A stretch of 34,208 bases of DNA from Candidatus Rifleibacteriota bacterium (GTDB lineage Bacteria > Muiribacteriota > Ozemobacteria > Ozemobacterales > Ozemobacteraceae), in contig CAJOQX010000353.1 in NCBI GenBank assembly GCA_905236865.1, forward strand, positions 1 to 34,208, given 5' to 3'. Below the pieces are notes generated by a model, which ran no database searches, had not been told where the DNA came from, and worked only from the letters and a program-made list of their open reading frames with translations. A program made the position numbers and the translations under genes. Of the stretch, positions 1 through 8,218 are shown in pieces (the first letter of the stretch is position 1; each line of letters opens with the position of its first letter).

Positions 1-3000
1 AAACGAGGTGTTGAGCCTGTATCTTGTATGTGACGGCGATGCGTCGAACAGGTCGTTCCCGTTGTGGTCTATGCTGAAAGTTATGACTGGCATTGTTTTT
101 ATGCCATGGTTCTCAAACTTGTTGAAGCTTATGGCTTCTATGTCAGACAGATCTCCGAGCTTTATGGCATAGGTCGTGTCTGGTTCCAGATAGCCGTCGA
201 ACGAGAGCCTGATCATATTTCCGTCCCACGCCTTTATCACCTTGCTTTCTGCGACACCTTCCACAGAAAGGGCACCAAGTATCACGCCCTTGTCATGAGC
301 GTTAAAAACATAGTCAGGATTGATAGTGAACGACGGATTCAGCCTGTATAGCTGGCCTGGTTCGTCGAAGACCCTGCCGGTATCGGATGCCAGAGTAATA
401 TTAATTGTCCTCATGGTGTGGAATGTGAAATCGGCGAAAGGCTTCGCGACAACGCCCCTTATGCCTGTCGAGGTATTGACAGAAATCGTATAGTCGGTAT
501 CGGGATCCAGGTAGTGGTTGACCGCCAGTCTGATACTGTCGCCGACCCATGTCATGACCAGATCGTCATGGTCAACACCCGATATGTTGACCGCGCTTTC
601 GACAAGCGCCCTGTCTGTCGGATTGAATGGGACGCTTGGTGTTATTACGAAAGTGGGGTTGAGCCTGTAGAACTGGCCTGGCTCGTCAAATACGCTTCCT
701 GTGGTTGATGCAAGAGTGACCAGGACTTCCTCCATCGTGCTGAAAGGGAAGTCCCTGAACGGTTTTACGATAACGCCCGAAATGCCTGTGTCGGCAGAAA
801 GGCTGAGTGAATAACTTGTTTTCGGAGTAAGATAGTCCTTCTGCGTGATTCTCAGACTGTTCCCGACCCAGTCCCTGTTGATGGCGTCATGGGCGACACC
901 CTTGATAGAAACAGCGTTCGCAAAGAGCTCCCTGTCGCTATCGTTAAAAGTGACGCTCGGAGTCACTGTGAAAACTGGATCCAGCCTGTAAAGGCCTTTT
1001 CCGTCATAGAAAACGCTTCCGTCAACAGTCGTATATGTTGCGGTCGCCCTGTCCATGGTCTTGAACTGCTTGCTTTCAAAATTTGCAACCACCATCCCGT
1101 CTACTCCGACGGAGCTCGCCATATTTACGGTGTAGTCCTTGCCAGGTTCCAGATAATTCTTGAACCCGAGCACGAGCCTGTCATACACGCCGTCCTTCTG
1201 CCAGTCAAAGACCAGATCGTCTTTCACAACGTCCGTCACCGATATTGCTGATACTATCCCGTCCCTGTCTCTATCGTCAAGCATAAGATTCGTGGTTATG
1301 GAAAAGGTCGGGTTGAGCCTGTAAAGACCGCTGCCGTCGTCAAAAACGCTGCCGCCGTTTTCTGCTATATTGACTATGAGGACACCTACGGTCTTGAAAG
1401 ACACTTTTTCGAAAGGTCTCACTTTCAGACCCTCCAGTTTTATGTCTTCATCCATGGTGAGCTCGTAATCCGTGCCTGTGTCCAGCTTGCCAAGGAAACT
1501 GATCTTGAGGGTGTTGCCGTCCCACACTTTCTTTATTCGTTCGTCATCAAGCCCCTTAAGGTGGACCGATTTTTCCACAGTTGACTTTTCTGATTCTCCA
1601 AGGGTGAAACTGGGTTCTATAAAGAAAGTCGGATTGAGCCTGTATTTGTTCTCCGCCTCATCATAGACGCAGGACGGGTCTTTGGTAACTTTGAAAGTCA
1701 CCGCTCCCTTAGTCGTAAAACCGAAGCTGTCGAATGTGTTTATGATTACACCGTCTATACCAGTATCGGATAGCATTTCTATCTTGTAGGCCTCTCCCTC
1801 TTCCAGATCTTCCCTGAAACTCAGTGTGAAACTGTCGCTGGCAGTCCACTTCACCACAAGGTTGCTGCTTTCAACTCCTGCTACAGACACAGATTTGGCA
1901 ATCTTTACCCTGTCGGACTCCTTGAAGGGATAGCTGGTCTTCACTGTGAAAGCGGGGTTGAGCCTGTAGAGGCCTCTCTCCCTGTCGATGACATTGCCCT
2001 GGTTGGAACCGAGGGTTACGTCTACCTCGTCCATTGTTGTAAAGGAGAAATCTTTAAAAACGGAGATGTCAACACCTTCTACGCCTGTGTCGCTCGCCAT
2101 GGTGACAGTATATTCCGTTGCCGCATCAAGTCTATTCTTGAAGCTGATATTCAAAACATCGTTTTCCCAGGTTTTTGTCAGCGACGAACTTGCCACATTC
2201 GAAACGGATATGGAATCGGCTATTTTTTTCTTGTCGCTGTCGCTGAAAGAGAAACTGGGAGTGATAGAAAACCTGGGGTTTATCTTAAAAAGTCCGTTTG
2301 GCTCGTCAAAGATATTTTCTTTTGGCGAGTCAAATTCCACCTTTATACCGTCCATAGTGGTGAAATCAAGGTTGTCGAAACATTTGATGCTGTAGCCTTC
2401 CACATCTGACGGCTCTTTCATGGACAGGACGTAGTTCGTGGAACTGTCCAGGCCGCCTACCACGCCCACATACAGTTTGCTGCCATCCCATCTCTTTTCA
2501 AGCCTGTTGTTGGAAACGGTGGAAATGGAAATGGAGTCGGCCACCCTCCTCTTGTCCTCGTCGTCAAGCATATATCCCAGGTCGATTGTGAAGGCGGGAT
2601 CTATTCGGTAAAGGCCGTTCTGGCTGTCGAAGATATTCTTATCGGAATCAGACAAGGTAACGGTCACATCGCCCATCGTGGTAAACTTATGGTCGTCAAA
2701 ACATACAACGGTGATGTTTTCAATCCCTGTGTCCGATGCCATCGTGACAGTATAGGTGGTGTCGGTCGCAAGATAGCTGTCGAAGCTTAGTGTCAGCCCA
2801 TCCTCGCCCCATATTTTGGCGAGCTTCTGCCCCGAAAGGTTGCTGACAGAAATCGAGTTCTCGATTTTGACACGGTCCGCTTTTTCAAAATTATGGGTTG
2901 ACTTTACAGAAAATCTCGGGTTGAGCTTGTAGATGTTGCCATTCTCGTCCGCGAAGCTGGATTTTTCTGGCGTTATGCTGAAAAGCACATCGCTGTATGA

Positions 3001-4071
3001 GTCGAATGTAACATACTGCGAGTAGACAAGAGGCCGCGAAAGACCGCTTTCTTTTCGGCTGAAAAACTCTATCAGGAATCTCTGCGGGAAATCCTCCTCC
3101 GCCATCCCTTTGATATTTAACGTGAAAGAGTATTCCGCCTCCGAATATGTCTTGGCGAAGCTTATAAGATTCGTGATGTCGAACGAGTGGGAGTATCTGC
3201 CCTCCTCTATGCAGCTGTCGCTGAAGTTGGACTGTTTCACAAGTTTTCCGTTCACTTTCACCCGGTCAGGTATTTCGCTGTTGTTACGGTATGTGAGCCT
3301 GACAACCAGGTCCGAATCGTCGAACGACTCCAGGTTGACACCTTTCAGAACGCTTTTTACAAAGAGGTCGTCGCAGTACTGGCTTTTGGAATTCATCAGC
3401 ACGGCAGAGGTCGAGGTCGCCACAACCGCATCTATCACCGTTTCGGGTTTCAAGGCGTCAGGCTTCATTATCGCCAGGGCTATCTGCACCCCTGCACGGT
3501 AAAGCTCGAACTTGCATTCTTTCGGGGCTGGCTGTTCCGCCGCCCTGGATGGTACAGTATTCGCTATCTTTGTTATCTGGTCGGTGACTCTTGAAAAACG
3601 CCACGGCTCGTTTTCGGAAGTCTTCACCGCCACGTAGCAGAGCCCTGTGTCGCTGACAGGATTTGGAATAGTGAGGGTGAAAGGCTTTTCCAGGGTTGTC
3701 ACCTGGACATCTTCTACCAGTGGGCTGTCTGACTTGTAGACGGCTTTCACCGTGTAGACATAGATGTAGTCGGAAGGAAGCCCTATTTTTTCTTCGCCTG
3801 TGTTTGTGTGCTTCTCTTCCATAACGGTGACAACGACGCCTGAGCGCATGGTCGCGTCATTGTCTGTCTCTATTTTAGCCCCTGACGGAAAAGTTATCGG
3901 GGGCATCCTGCCGTCGTCGTTCACCACGGCTTCCCTGCACAGTATCTCCATGGTGGATGACGGGACATAGCCAAGGCTGTTAAGGCCGTCGCTCCCCTTT
4001 CGGTTGCAGCATCCGTATATGAAAATCATAATAAGAATTATGACCGTTATTATCGATAGGTACTTCTTCAT
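1..4071 (-). CDS. Giant secreted lipoprotein with tandem ~107-aa Ig-like (Big_5/SbsA_Ig-like) repeats; 3' end beyond the window
   Basis: ATG at 4071-4069. Forward-frame-1 triplets 1-4071 were read individually and contain no TTA/CTA/TCA, so the minus frame is open for 1357 codons. N-terminus MKKYLSIITVIILIMIFIYGCCNRKGS has a signal peptide and lipobox (IYGC). The motif [LIF][YF][RK][LI][ND]P.F recurs with its Asn/Asp codon at + positions 337, 658, 979, 1312, 1633, 1957, 2278, 2599 and 2920, plus a variant (YRLNTSF) at 10. Each unit also has ..W....L.(I/L)SF...L...T.Y.(V/I).M..DTGI.G....F..F.FTTM. Not in the ORF track, probably because it runs off the edge. Confidence 0.9.
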   Translation of the reverse strand, partial: MKKYLSIITVIILIMIFIYGCCNRKGSDGLNSLGYVPSSTMEILCREAVVNDDGRMPPITFPSGAKIETDNDATMRSGVVVTVMEEKHTNTGEEKIGLPSDYIYVYTVKAVYKSDSPLVEDVQVTTLEKPFTLTIPNPVSDTGLCYVAVKTSENEPWRFSRVTDQITKIANTVPSRAAEQPAPKECKFELYRAGVQIALAIMKPDALKPETVIDAVVATSTSAVLMNSKSQYCDDLFVKSVLKGVNLESFDDSDLVVRLTYRNNSEIPDRVKVNGKLVKQSNFSDSCIEEGRYSHSFDITNLISFAKTYSEAEYSFTLNIKGMAEEDFPQRFLIEFFSRKESGLSRPLVYSQYVTFDSYSDVLFSITPEKSSFADENGNIYKLNPRFSVKSTHNFEKADRVKIENSISVSNLSGQKLAKIWGEDGLTLSFDSYLATDTTYTVTMASDTGIENITVVCFDDHKFTTMGDVTVTLSDSDKNIFDSQNGLYRIDPAFTIDLGYMLDDEDKRRVADSISISTVSNNRLEKRWDGSKLYVGVVGGLDSSTNYVLSMKEPSDVEGYSIKCFDNLDFTTMDGIKVEFDSPKENIFDEPNGLFKINPRFSITPSFSFSDSDKKKIADSISVSNVASSSLTKTWENDVLNISFKNRLDAATEYTVTMASDTGVEGVDISVFKDFSFTTMDEVDVTLGSNQGNVIDRERGLYRLNPAFTVKTSYPFKESDRVKIAKSVSVAGVESSNLVVKWTASDSFTLSFREDLEEGEAYKIEMLSDTGIDGVIINTFDSFGFTTKGAVTFKVTKDPSCVYDEAENKYRLNPTFFIEPSFTLGESEKSTVEKSVHLKGLDDERIKKVWDGNTLKISFLGKLDTGTDYELTMDEDIKLEGLKVRPFEKVSFKTVGVLIVNIAENGGSVFDDGSGLYRLNPTFSITTNLMLDDRDRDGIVSAISVTDVVKDDLVFDWQKDGVYDRLVLGFKNYLEPGKDYTVNMASSVGVDGMVVANFESKQFKTMDRATATYTTVDGSVFYDGKGLYRLDPVFTVTPSVTFNDSDRELFANAVSIKGVAHDAINRDWVGNSLRITQKDYLTPKTSYSLSLSADTGISGVIVKPFRDFPFSTMEEVLVTLASTTGSVFDEPGQFYRLNPTFVITPSVPFNPTDRALVESAVNISGVDHDDLVMTWVGDSIRLAVNHYLDPDTDYTISVNTSTGIRGVVAKPFADFTFHTMRTINITLASDTGRVFDEPGQLYRLNPSFTINPDYVFNAHDKGVILGALSVEGVAESKVIKAWDGNMIRLSFDGYLEPDTTYAIKLGDLSDIEAISFNKFENHGIKTMPVITFSIDHNGNDLFDASPSHTRYRLNTSF

Positions 4072-4093
4072 CGTTTTATTTGCTTTTTATTTA

Positions 4094-4122
4094 ATTTTAC
4101 TAATTTTTATTTATATTTGCAA
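4094..4122 (-). promoter_or_regulatory. Putative sigma-70-type promoter for the repeat lipoprotein
   Basis: On the minus strand: TTGCAA (4122-4117), 17-nt spacer, TAAAAT (4099-4094), 22 nt upstream of the ATG. Confidence 0.45.
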
Positions 4123-4148
4123 TAATATATAAGCTATTTGTCAGCTAC

Positions 4149-4177
4149 TTGCATATACTTGTAAAATGGCTTATAAT
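4149..4177 (+). promoter_or_regulatory. Putative sigma-70-type promoter for rpoN-mutS2
   Basis: TTGCAT (4149-4154), 17-nt spacer, TATAAT (4172-4177), 47 nt upstream of the rpoN ATG. Confidence 0.55.
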
Positions 4178-4224
4178 GAGCAAAAAATAGTATAAAGATA
4201 ATAAAATAAGGAATCAGACAACTC

Positions 4225-5679
4225 ATGGATACTTCAATGAATTTGGGTTTGACTCAAAGACTTAGTCAAACCTTGAAAATGACACCCGAAATGCAGTTAG
4301 CTATTAAAATTTTACAGCTAAATTCTGCAGAGTTAAAAAGCCAAATTCAAGAAGTACTAGAATCTAATCCTGTTGTTGAATTAGATGAATCTACTAGTTC
4401 TTCAAACGAACTTCCTTTAGATAAAATCGAAGAAACACAATCTGATGGCACTATTGCTTCAGTAGAATTCAAAGAAGCTAACAGAAATGATTATGGGGTA
4501 GATTGGCAGAAATACATTGAAGATTCTGATAGCAACGAAATAAAAAATTATTCTAGTAACTATAGTGATGATACAGAAAACTCCTATGAAAATTTTGTTT
4601 CTAAAAAAATAACATTACGGGAACACTTAACAAAACAGATAAGTGAAGTAAATCTTTCTCCTACAGAGCAAAAGATAGCTGAATATATGATAGGTCTTAT
4701 TGACAATAATGGTTACTTGCGAATCTCTAATCAGCAAATTGCCGAATTACTAAAAATAGATGAATATATAGTAAAAAAAGTTCGTAGTATTATTCAAACT
4801 ATGGATCCTACAGGAGTTGGAGCTTACGATTTAAAAGAATGTCTTTTGATACAAGCAAAAGATGAAGGTTATGAAGACGATATAGTTATAAAAATAATTT
4901 CTAACCATTTAGAAGATATAGCACAAAATAAATTAAATAATATAGTTAAAGCTACAGGCTACAAATTAGAAGAAATTAGAGATGTAATAGATACTATTAA
5001 AAGTTTTGAACCTAGACCAGGAGCTTCATTTCCTACAACGGAAGAACAGGTTTTTATAACTCCAGAAGTATTTATAGAAAAAATCGATGATGAATATATA
5101 GTTACAGTTAATGAATCTGATATACCTCAATTAAAGATAAATACAGCTTATAAAGATGCTTTAAAAAAGTTAAACAAAACAGAGAAAGCAACTGGAGATT
5201 TTATTAGAAGTCGTTTAGAATCTGCTCGATCATTTTTAAAATATATAGACAAAAGAAAAGAAACTATATTGAACGTTACCAAAGCTATTTGTGAAATACA
5301 AAGAGATTTTTTTGATTATGGAATATTGCACTTGAAGCCTCTAACGCTTCAAGACGTTGCTATGATGGCTGGTATTCACGAATCAACTGTTAGTCGTGCT
5401 ACTAACGGCAAATATGCTCAAACTCCAAGAGGAATATTTGAATTGAAGTTTTTCTTCTCAGGAGCAGCAAAATCTCAAATTGGTGATGATGTTTCTACAA
5501 TAGCTGTTAAACAAAGAATTAGCGACATTATCAAAAATGAAAATCCTGCAAAACCTTTATCTGATAGTTCTATTGTAAATATGTTAGCAAAAGATGGTAT
5601 TGATGTTGCACGTAGAACAGTTGCAAAATATCGAATAGAACTAAATATTCCAAGTTCATCAGCAAGAAGAAAGAAATAA
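4225..5679 (+). CDS. rpoN: RNA polymerase sigma-54 factor
   Basis: N-terminal region I (LGLTQRLSQTLKMTPEMQLAIKILQLNSAEL...ESNPVVE) and C-terminal RpoN box (ARRTVAKYR). Confidence 0.97.
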   Translation: MDTSMNLGLTQRLSQTLKMTPEMQLAIKILQLNSAELKSQIQEVLESNPVVELDESTSSSNELPLDKIEETQSDGTIASVEFKEANRNDYGVDWQKYIEDSDSNEIKNYSSNYSDDTENSYENFVSKKITLREHLTKQISEVNLSPTEQKIAEYMIGLIDNNGYLRISNQQIAELLKIDEYIVKKVRSIIQTMDPTGVGAYDLKECLLIQAKDEGYEDDIVIKIISNHLEDIAQNKLNNIVKATGYKLEEIRDVIDTIKSFEPRPGASFPTTEEQVFITPEVFIEKIDDEYIVTVNESDIPQLKINTAYKDALKKLNKTEKATGDFIRSRLESARSFLKYIDKRKETILNVTKAICEIQRDFFDYGILHLKPLTLQDVAMMAGIHESTVSRATNGKYAQTPRGIFELKFFFSGAAKSQIGDDVSTIAVKQRISDIIKNENPAKPLSDSSIVNMLAKDGIDVARRTVAKYRIELNIPSSSARRKK

Positions 5680-5685
5680 TGCCTT

Positions 5686-8124
5686 ATGGAACACAAAACA
5701 TTAGACAATCTAGAATTTCCCAAGATATTAGGCAAAATAGCACAATTTGCTTCCTCCAGAGCGGCTAAAGAAAAAATACTTTCTCTAGAGCCGTCTACAG
5801 ACCAAAACGAAATACTTGGCTGGCTTTCTGAAATAGAAGACTATAAAAATTATTCTGAGGCAGGAGTAAAGTTGAATACTGGCTCAGTAAATGATATTAG
5901 GGAGCTTGTAGAAATTTTAAATTCAGGTTCTACAATTCTTGGAAGTGATGATTTTCTAAAAGTTAGAGCTAACATTCAAATTACAGGAAGTCTTAAAAAA
6001 AATTTTGAAAACCAAACTTCTGGTTGGGCAATAAAACCGACTGATAGAATTGCTGAAAGAATAAAAGCAATGCCACCATTAATTACACTTTGTCAGAGAA
6101 TTGATGATTGCATAGATGACCATGGGCAAATAAAAAACACTGCTTCGCCTGCATTAGCTTCTATTAGAAGAGAATTTACTAAAAATACTCAAGAAATTGA
6201 AAAACAGCTTAATTTGTTTTTGAATTCCCATTCAGATGATATCCAAGATCACTACTTTACTTTAAGAAACGAGCGTTATGTTGTTCCTGTGTTAGCTTCT
6301 TCTCAAAACAGAATACAAGGAATTGTTCATGACCAATCAGCAACGGGTCAGACTTTGTTTATTGAACCTTTACAATTTTTGCCCATGAACAACAGATTAG
6401 CTCAGCTTCGTCTTTCTGAAAGGGAAGAAATACGCAAAATTTTGACTGCTTTAACTTCTATATTGTGTCAATCAAAATCTGCAATGATTGAACAATTTGA
6501 AACGCTTATATGGCTTGATACAGTAAAAGCAAGAAACGAATTTTCAATACAATATAATGCTCATAAACCAGAAATATCAACAGAACACGAATTAGTGCTA
6601 AATAAGGCAAGACACCCATTGTTACATCCAAATTGTGTTCCACTTGATATAAAAATGAACAACGCGCAGAGATGTATTATTATTACTGGTCCTAATGGTG
6701 GTGGGAAAACCGTTTCTCTAAAAACAACAGGAATAAATGCTCTGTTAATGCAAACAGGGAACTTTGTTCTTGCTGATGTTGATGCAAAATTGCCGATTTT
6801 TTCTGAAATATTATCCGACATAGGTGAAAGCCAAAGTATTGAAGACCATTTGTCTACTTTTACTGCTCACTTAAAACGATTAAAAGAGATTTCTGATTTG
6901 GCTGACGGAAAATCTTTGGTTTTGATTGACGAAATCTGTGTTGGAACAGACCCAATCGAAGGAGGAGCACTAGCTTCTGGTTTTTTAAAAGAAATTGCCA
7001 ATAGAGGAGCATTTAGTATTGTGACCTCTCACTACGACTCTTTGAAGCGAGTTGCTTTTACTACTCCAGGCTTTATTAATGCTGCAATGGAATTTGATTA
7101 TGAAACATTCAAACCCACATTCAGATTTTGTCTTGGAATTCCAGGCAAGAGCAATGCACTAGCTATGGCTCGTTCCTTTGGTTTACCAGAAAGCATTTTG
7201 ATGGATTTGGTTGATGCAAATTCTGGCGAACATAAAGACGAAAAGGGGCTTATTGAAGCGATAGAAAGAGAACGAAATCGAGCAGAAGCGTTAAGACGAA
7301 GCTATGTTCAAAAAATTACAGCTTTAAGAACAAAAGAAGCAGAAGTTGAAGAAACACTCACTCAGCTAAGAGAGTTTCGTAAAACAAAAAGAGATAAGCT
7401 TACAGAAGAATATACAATAGAACTTCGCAATAAAATGAGAACTTTTGAAACTTTGATTTCAAAGTTAAAAACAACTATTGAAAAACATTCAAGCGAAAAT
7501 ACTATAGAGGAACTAAAACAAGCATTAGAGGAAGCTAGAGGTGCTCATACTTCTGTAAGAGCTACAAAATCTAAGCTTGAAGAACAGCAGAACGAAGAAG
7601 AAAAAGCTAATAGAAAAGCTTTTAAAGAAGCTGATAAAGCTGAATTTAAAGAGGGAATTAGCGTAATTTGGAAACAAAATATGCATAAAGGCACATTTAT
7701 TAAATTTTCTGGTAAAGATAGTGCTGAAATTGATTTTGATGGAATGACAATGCGTGTTAAGCTTGCAGATTTAGCCATTAACAAAAATAAAATAAAAAAG
7801 TCAGAAAATCAAAATACTGGTGCAATTTATTCTGTCACACCTCTGGTGAAAACAGAATTAGATCTACGTGGAATGAGAGTTGAAGAAGCTCTTGACGAAT
7901 TAGATTCTTATCTTAAAATGGTTAGCGATACAGATGCGGCACAAGTCTTTATTATTCATGGGAAAGGCACAGGGGCGTTACAGAAAGCCGTAGAAAACTA
8001 TCTTAAAAACAGTCGTTGGAAAAAGAAATTCCGTCCTGGTCGCTATGGCGAAGGTGATTTAGGGGTTACTGTTGTAACTTTCAAGCAATCTGAAGCTAAA
8101 GAACCTGAAGGATATAGGGTATAA
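5686..8124 (+). CDS. mutS2: MutS2 family ATPase with C-terminal Smr domain
   Basis: Walker A GPNGGGKTVSLKTTG, Walker B-like LVLIDEICVGTDPIEGGAL, C-terminal Smr motif ELDLRGMRVEEAL...IIHGKGTGAL; starts 6 nt after rpoN. Confidence 0.97.
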   Translation: MEHKTLDNLEFPKILGKIAQFASSRAAKEKILSLEPSTDQNEILGWLSEIEDYKNYSEAGVKLNTGSVNDIRELVEILNSGSTILGSDDFLKVRANIQITGSLKKNFENQTSGWAIKPTDRIAERIKAMPPLITLCQRIDDCIDDHGQIKNTASPALASIRREFTKNTQEIEKQLNLFLNSHSDDIQDHYFTLRNERYVVPVLASSQNRIQGIVHDQSATGQTLFIEPLQFLPMNNRLAQLRLSEREEIRKILTALTSILCQSKSAMIEQFETLIWLDTVKARNEFSIQYNAHKPEISTEHELVLNKARHPLLHPNCVPLDIKMNNAQRCIIITGPNGGGKTVSLKTTGINALLMQTGNFVLADVDAKLPIFSEILSDIGESQSIEDHLSTFTAHLKRLKEISDLADGKSLVLIDEICVGTDPIEGGALASGFLKEIANRGAFSIVTSHYDSLKRVAFTTPGFINAAMEFDYETFKPTFRFCLGIPGKSNALAMARSFGLPESILMDLVDANSGEHKDEKGLIEAIERERNRAEALRRSYVQKITALRTKEAEVEETLTQLREFRKTKRDKLTEEYTIELRNKMRTFETLISKLKTTIEKHSSENTIEELKQALEEARGAHTSVRATKSKLEEQQNEEEKANRKAFKEADKAEFKEGISVIWKQNMHKGTFIKFSGKDSAEIDFDGMTMRVKLADLAINKNKIKKSENQNTGAIYSVTPLVKTELDLRGMRVEEALDELDSYLKMVSDTDAAQVFIIHGKGTGALQKAVENYLKNSRWKKKFRPGRYGEGDLGVTVVTFKQSEAKEPEGYRV

Positions 8125-8133
8125 GGGTGTAGG
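8113..8133 (+). repeat. Degenerate heptanucleotide tandem repeat overlapping the mutS2 stop
   Basis: TATAGGG TATAAGG GTGTAGG in exact 7-nt register; TGAAGGA at 8106 may be a fourth unit. Confidence 0.55.
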
Positions 8134-8139
8134 ATACAA

Positions 8140-8171
8140 AACTACGCTGAAGCTGACGCTTCAGCGTAGTT
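8140..8171. terminator. Hairpin between convergent mutS2 and peptidase lipoprotein; possible terminator
   Basis: AACTACGCTGAAGC-TGAC-GCTTCAGCGTAGTT, perfect 14-bp stem. No clear U-tract on +, a short TTTT run on -. Confidence 0.55.
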
Positions 8172-8218
8172 GGTGGTAAATGATTAGTAGTGGGTGTTAT
8201 TATTGAAGTAACATCTAC

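Noticed and set aside
10-2930. CRISPR-like or DNA-level repeat array with ~321-bp period
   Set aside because: Only the short YRLNP-coding segment is similar at DNA level. The intervening DNA encodes diverged protein domains in one open frame.
64-3594. Plus-strand ORFs at 64-351, 418-708, 889-1251, 1472-1666, 1988-2395, 3110-3502 and 3187-3594
   Set aside because: All lie antisense to the verified open minus-strand lipoprotein ORF, with no recognisable domains or ribosome sites. They are shadow ORFs of the higher-GC repeat gene.
6561-7784. Minus-strand ORFs 6561-6821 and 7545-7784
   Set aside because: Antisense to mutS2, no domain signal.
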